Under the pieces are notes generated by a model. The model ran no database searches. It saw only the letters and a program-made list of their open reading frames with translations, and was not told the DNA's origin. Below are positions 11,488 through 13,116 of a stretch of DNA of 13,116 bases, in pieces (within the stretch, counting starts at the first letter, position 1; each line of letters opens with the position of its first letter). The DNA comes from Acidimicrobiales bacterium. Its GTDB lineage: Bacteria; Actinomycetota; Acidimicrobiia; Acidimicrobiales; UBA8190. Location: NCBI GenBank assembly GCA_030042575.1, contig JASHZK010000043.1:1-13116 (forward strand), read 5' to 3'. Made by a program: the position numbers and the translations under genes.

Positions 11488-13116
11488 GTGTCGCTACGGC
11501 ACCGGTTGCTGGCCGGCATGCTCGTGCTCCTCATGGCGGCGGTGGTGGTGACCGACGTGGTCACCAGCTCGTACGTGCGCTCGTATCTGTTCGGCCGCCT
11601 GGACGAGCAGGACGACGTGGCCCAGAGCGTGGCCTACGAATACATCGAAGCGGTGTACCAGCACGCCCTTCGCAGCGACAACCAGGCCGTGTCCGGGCAG
11701 ACCGAGTTGTGGCTGGACCAATTGGCCCTGGCTCCGGTGGGGCATCTGATCCCCACCTCGACCGTGGACCAGGCGTCGCCCGCCTCGGTGTCGAGCGGCC
11801 TGCCCGTCCGGGCGCTGACCAAAGCGGCCACCGCCGGCCGCGACTTCGAACACAAAGGGCGGCTCAACGGCACCATACTGGCCGACCGCATCAGTCCCGA
11901 CATCTACATGGAGGTGCTCGACACCCAGGGCCAGGTCGTGTTCCGCCGTCCCTCGGGGTCGGCCCAGCAGCCGGACCCGGCCATCGTGCTGCCCCCGGAC
12001 ATGCCCTTGCAACGAGCGGCGCCTGTTCCCCGGTACGGCACCAGCCACGGTGTCTACGTCCCCAACCAGGCGACCATCCCGCTGGACGCCGCCGGCGAGC
12101 ACGGCTCCTACTACCTGGGTGAAGCCCTGGCCGTTCCCGGCGGTGAGCTGGTGGTGGCCGACGCCATCGCCCCGTCGAACGAGACGATGTCCTCGCTCAC
12201 CCGGGTCGAGGCGCTCGTGTCCACGGTCGTCGTGCTGGTGGTGCTGGTGCTCACCTTGTGGACGGTACGGCTGGGACTGCGGCCGCTCGAGGACATGACC
12301 GATACGGCCCGGGCCATCGCCGGGGGTGACCTGCGCCGGCGTATCAAGCGCTCCGAGGGGCGCAGCGAGGTCGGCCGCTTGGGGGCCGCCCTCAACGGCA
12401 TGCTGACGCAGATCGAGACCGCCTTCTCCGAGCGCAGCGCGTCGGAGACCCGCCTGCGGCGTTTCGTGGCCGACGCCTCCCACGAGCTTCGCACCCCCCT
12501 CACTTCCATCCGCGGCTACGCCGAGCTCCTGCGCAAAGGAGGCCTGGAGGACGAGGGCGCCCGCCAGCGGGCGGCGGAACGCATCGAGCACGAAGCGACC
12601 CGAATGGGCGTGCTGGTCGACGACCTGCTGCTGTTGGCCCGGCTGGACCAGGGACGCCCGCTGGAGCGCGAGCCGGTCGACCTGGCCCGCCTGGCGGGGG
12701 AAGCGGCCGAAGCCGCCCGCACGGCCGATCCGTCGCATCCGGTCAACACCGATCTGCCCCAGTCGGTGATGGTGGAGGGCGACGCCGGACGCCTGCGACA
12801 GGTCGTCGACAACCTGCTCGAGAACGCCCGGGTGCACACCCCGGCCGGGACACCGGTGGCCCTGTCGGTGCACCGCCACAACGGCACCGCCGAGCTGGTG
12901 GTGGCCGACCGGGGCCCGGGCATCCGGGAGGAGGAGGCCGGCCGCGTCTTCGACCGTTTCCACCGGGGGCCCGAAGCGCGGGGCCGTCCCGGGACGGGGT
13001 TGGGCCTGTCCATCGTGGCCGCTCTGGCCGCCGCCCACGGAGGACGCGCCCGGGTCTCTTCGGCGCAAGGTGGGGGTGCGCAATTCGTGGTGGAGCTGCC
13101 GGCGGCCGCCGCCCCT
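11488..13116 (+). CDS. Sensor histidine kinase (3' partial)
   Basis: 543 codons are visible and the frame is open at the right edge; only a short C-terminal tail should be missing. A transmembrane helix at about 8-28 is followed by an extracytoplasmic sensor region of about 215 residues (29-242). That region has an EVLDTQGQVVF stretch at 142-152, reminiscent of PAS/Cache-like folds but not assigned. A second helix (about 243-263) leads into a HAMP domain (about 264-316, LRPLEDMTDTARAIAGGDL). The dimerisation domain has DASHELRTPLTSIRGY with phosphoacceptor His332. The ATPase domain has the N box NLLENARVHTPAG (442-454), G1 VADRGPGI (472-479), F box VFDRFHRG (487-494) and G2 PGTGLGLSIV (501-510). 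All catalytic boxes are intact. It should phosphorylate the response regulator encoded just upstream. The signal sensed is unknown. Confidence 0.95.
   Translation, partial: MSLRHRLLAGMLVLLMAAVVVTDVVTSSYVRSYLFGRLDEQDDVAQSVAYEYIEAVYQHALRSDNQAVSGQTELWLDQLALAPVGHLIPTSTVDQASPASVSSGLPVRALTKAATAGRDFEHKGRLNGTILADRISPDIYMEVLDTQGQVVFRRPSGSAQQPDPAIVLPPDMPLQRAAPVPRYGTSHGVYVPNQATIPLDAAGEHGSYYLGEALAVPGGELVVADAIAPSNETMSSLTRVEALVSTVVVLVVLVLTLWTVRLGLRPLEDMTDTARAIAGGDLRRRIKRSEGRSEVGRLGAALNGMLTQIETAFSERSASETRLRRFVADASHELRTPLTSIRGYAELLRKGGLEDEGARQRAAERIEHEATRMGVLVDDLLLLARLDQGRPLEREPVDLARLAGEAAEAARTADPSHPVNTDLPQSVMVEGDAGRLRQVVDNLLENARVHTPAGTPVALSVHRHNGTAELVVADRGPGIREEEAGRVFDRFHRGPEARGRPGTGLGLSIVAALAAAHGGRARVSSAQGGGAQFVVELPAAAAP

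Noticed and set aside
11494..13083. A 529-codon antisense open frame across the histidine kinase
   Set aside because: The kinase frame has all HAMP, H, N, G1, F and G2 boxes. The antisense frame shows no recognisable domain.
1..13116. Defence island, prophage, transposon, CRISPR or biosynthetic cluster
   Set aside because: All large frames with sensible protein sequence belong to housekeeping or envelope families. No transposase, integrase, spacer-repeat array, tRNA end or compositional break is visible.

Overview
The window is a stretch of ordinary chromosome from a high-GC actinobacterium. GC content is very high, GTG is used heavily as a start codon, and genes often overlap by four bases (GTGA). 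The partial ruvX-mltG-aroE run matches the order familiar from Actinobacteria; Mycobacterium tuberculosis has alaS-ruvX-mltG-aroE. The unusual neighbours and compact leaderless promoters would fit a deep-branching lineage such as Acidimicrobiia, but that placement is inference. I see no RNA genes, mobile elements, integrases, CRISPR arrays or toxin modules. No gap between genes exceeds about 125 bases.

Layout. (1) 2-2297, plus strand: a translationally coupled run of ruvX (5' end outside the window), mltG and aroE. (2) 2421-4000, plus strand: a rodA-type SEDS glycosyltransferase gene overlapping a bifunctional-nuclease-domain (DUF151) gene, with its own promoter. (3) 4001-5377, minus strand: a second SEDS gene of the FtsW/RodA actinobacterial type, whose stop codon abuts that of the DUF151 gene. 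(4) 5420-7573, plus strand: ppk1, divergent from the second SEDS gene across 42 bases. (5) 7589-8728, minus strand: a YbhN/AglD-like multi-spanning membrane protein. (6) 8778-10730, plus strand: an AI-2E family transporter followed by a polyprenol monophosphomannose synthase. (7) 10778-13116, plus strand: an OmpR-type response regulator and its histidine kinase, which runs off the right edge.

Theme. Much of the window concerns the cell envelope. RodA and the second SEDS protein polymerise glycan strands, MltG cuts nascent strands, the mannose synthase charges the lipid carrier, and the YbhN-like protein could act on lipid-linked substrates. AroE (aromatic amino acids), RuvX (nucleic-acid processing) and Ppk1 (polyphosphate) are general housekeeping genes.

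The most interesting non-coding signal is a recurring promoter architecture. Four genes on both strands have a -10-like hexamer exactly six bases before the RTG start codon. Three of these carry an upstream TGC that looks like an extended -10, while the fourth has a better hexamer and no TG. This predicts leaderless transcripts. Two divergent gene pairs pack both promoters into about 40-50 bases. I found no convincing undescribed multi-gene system here.
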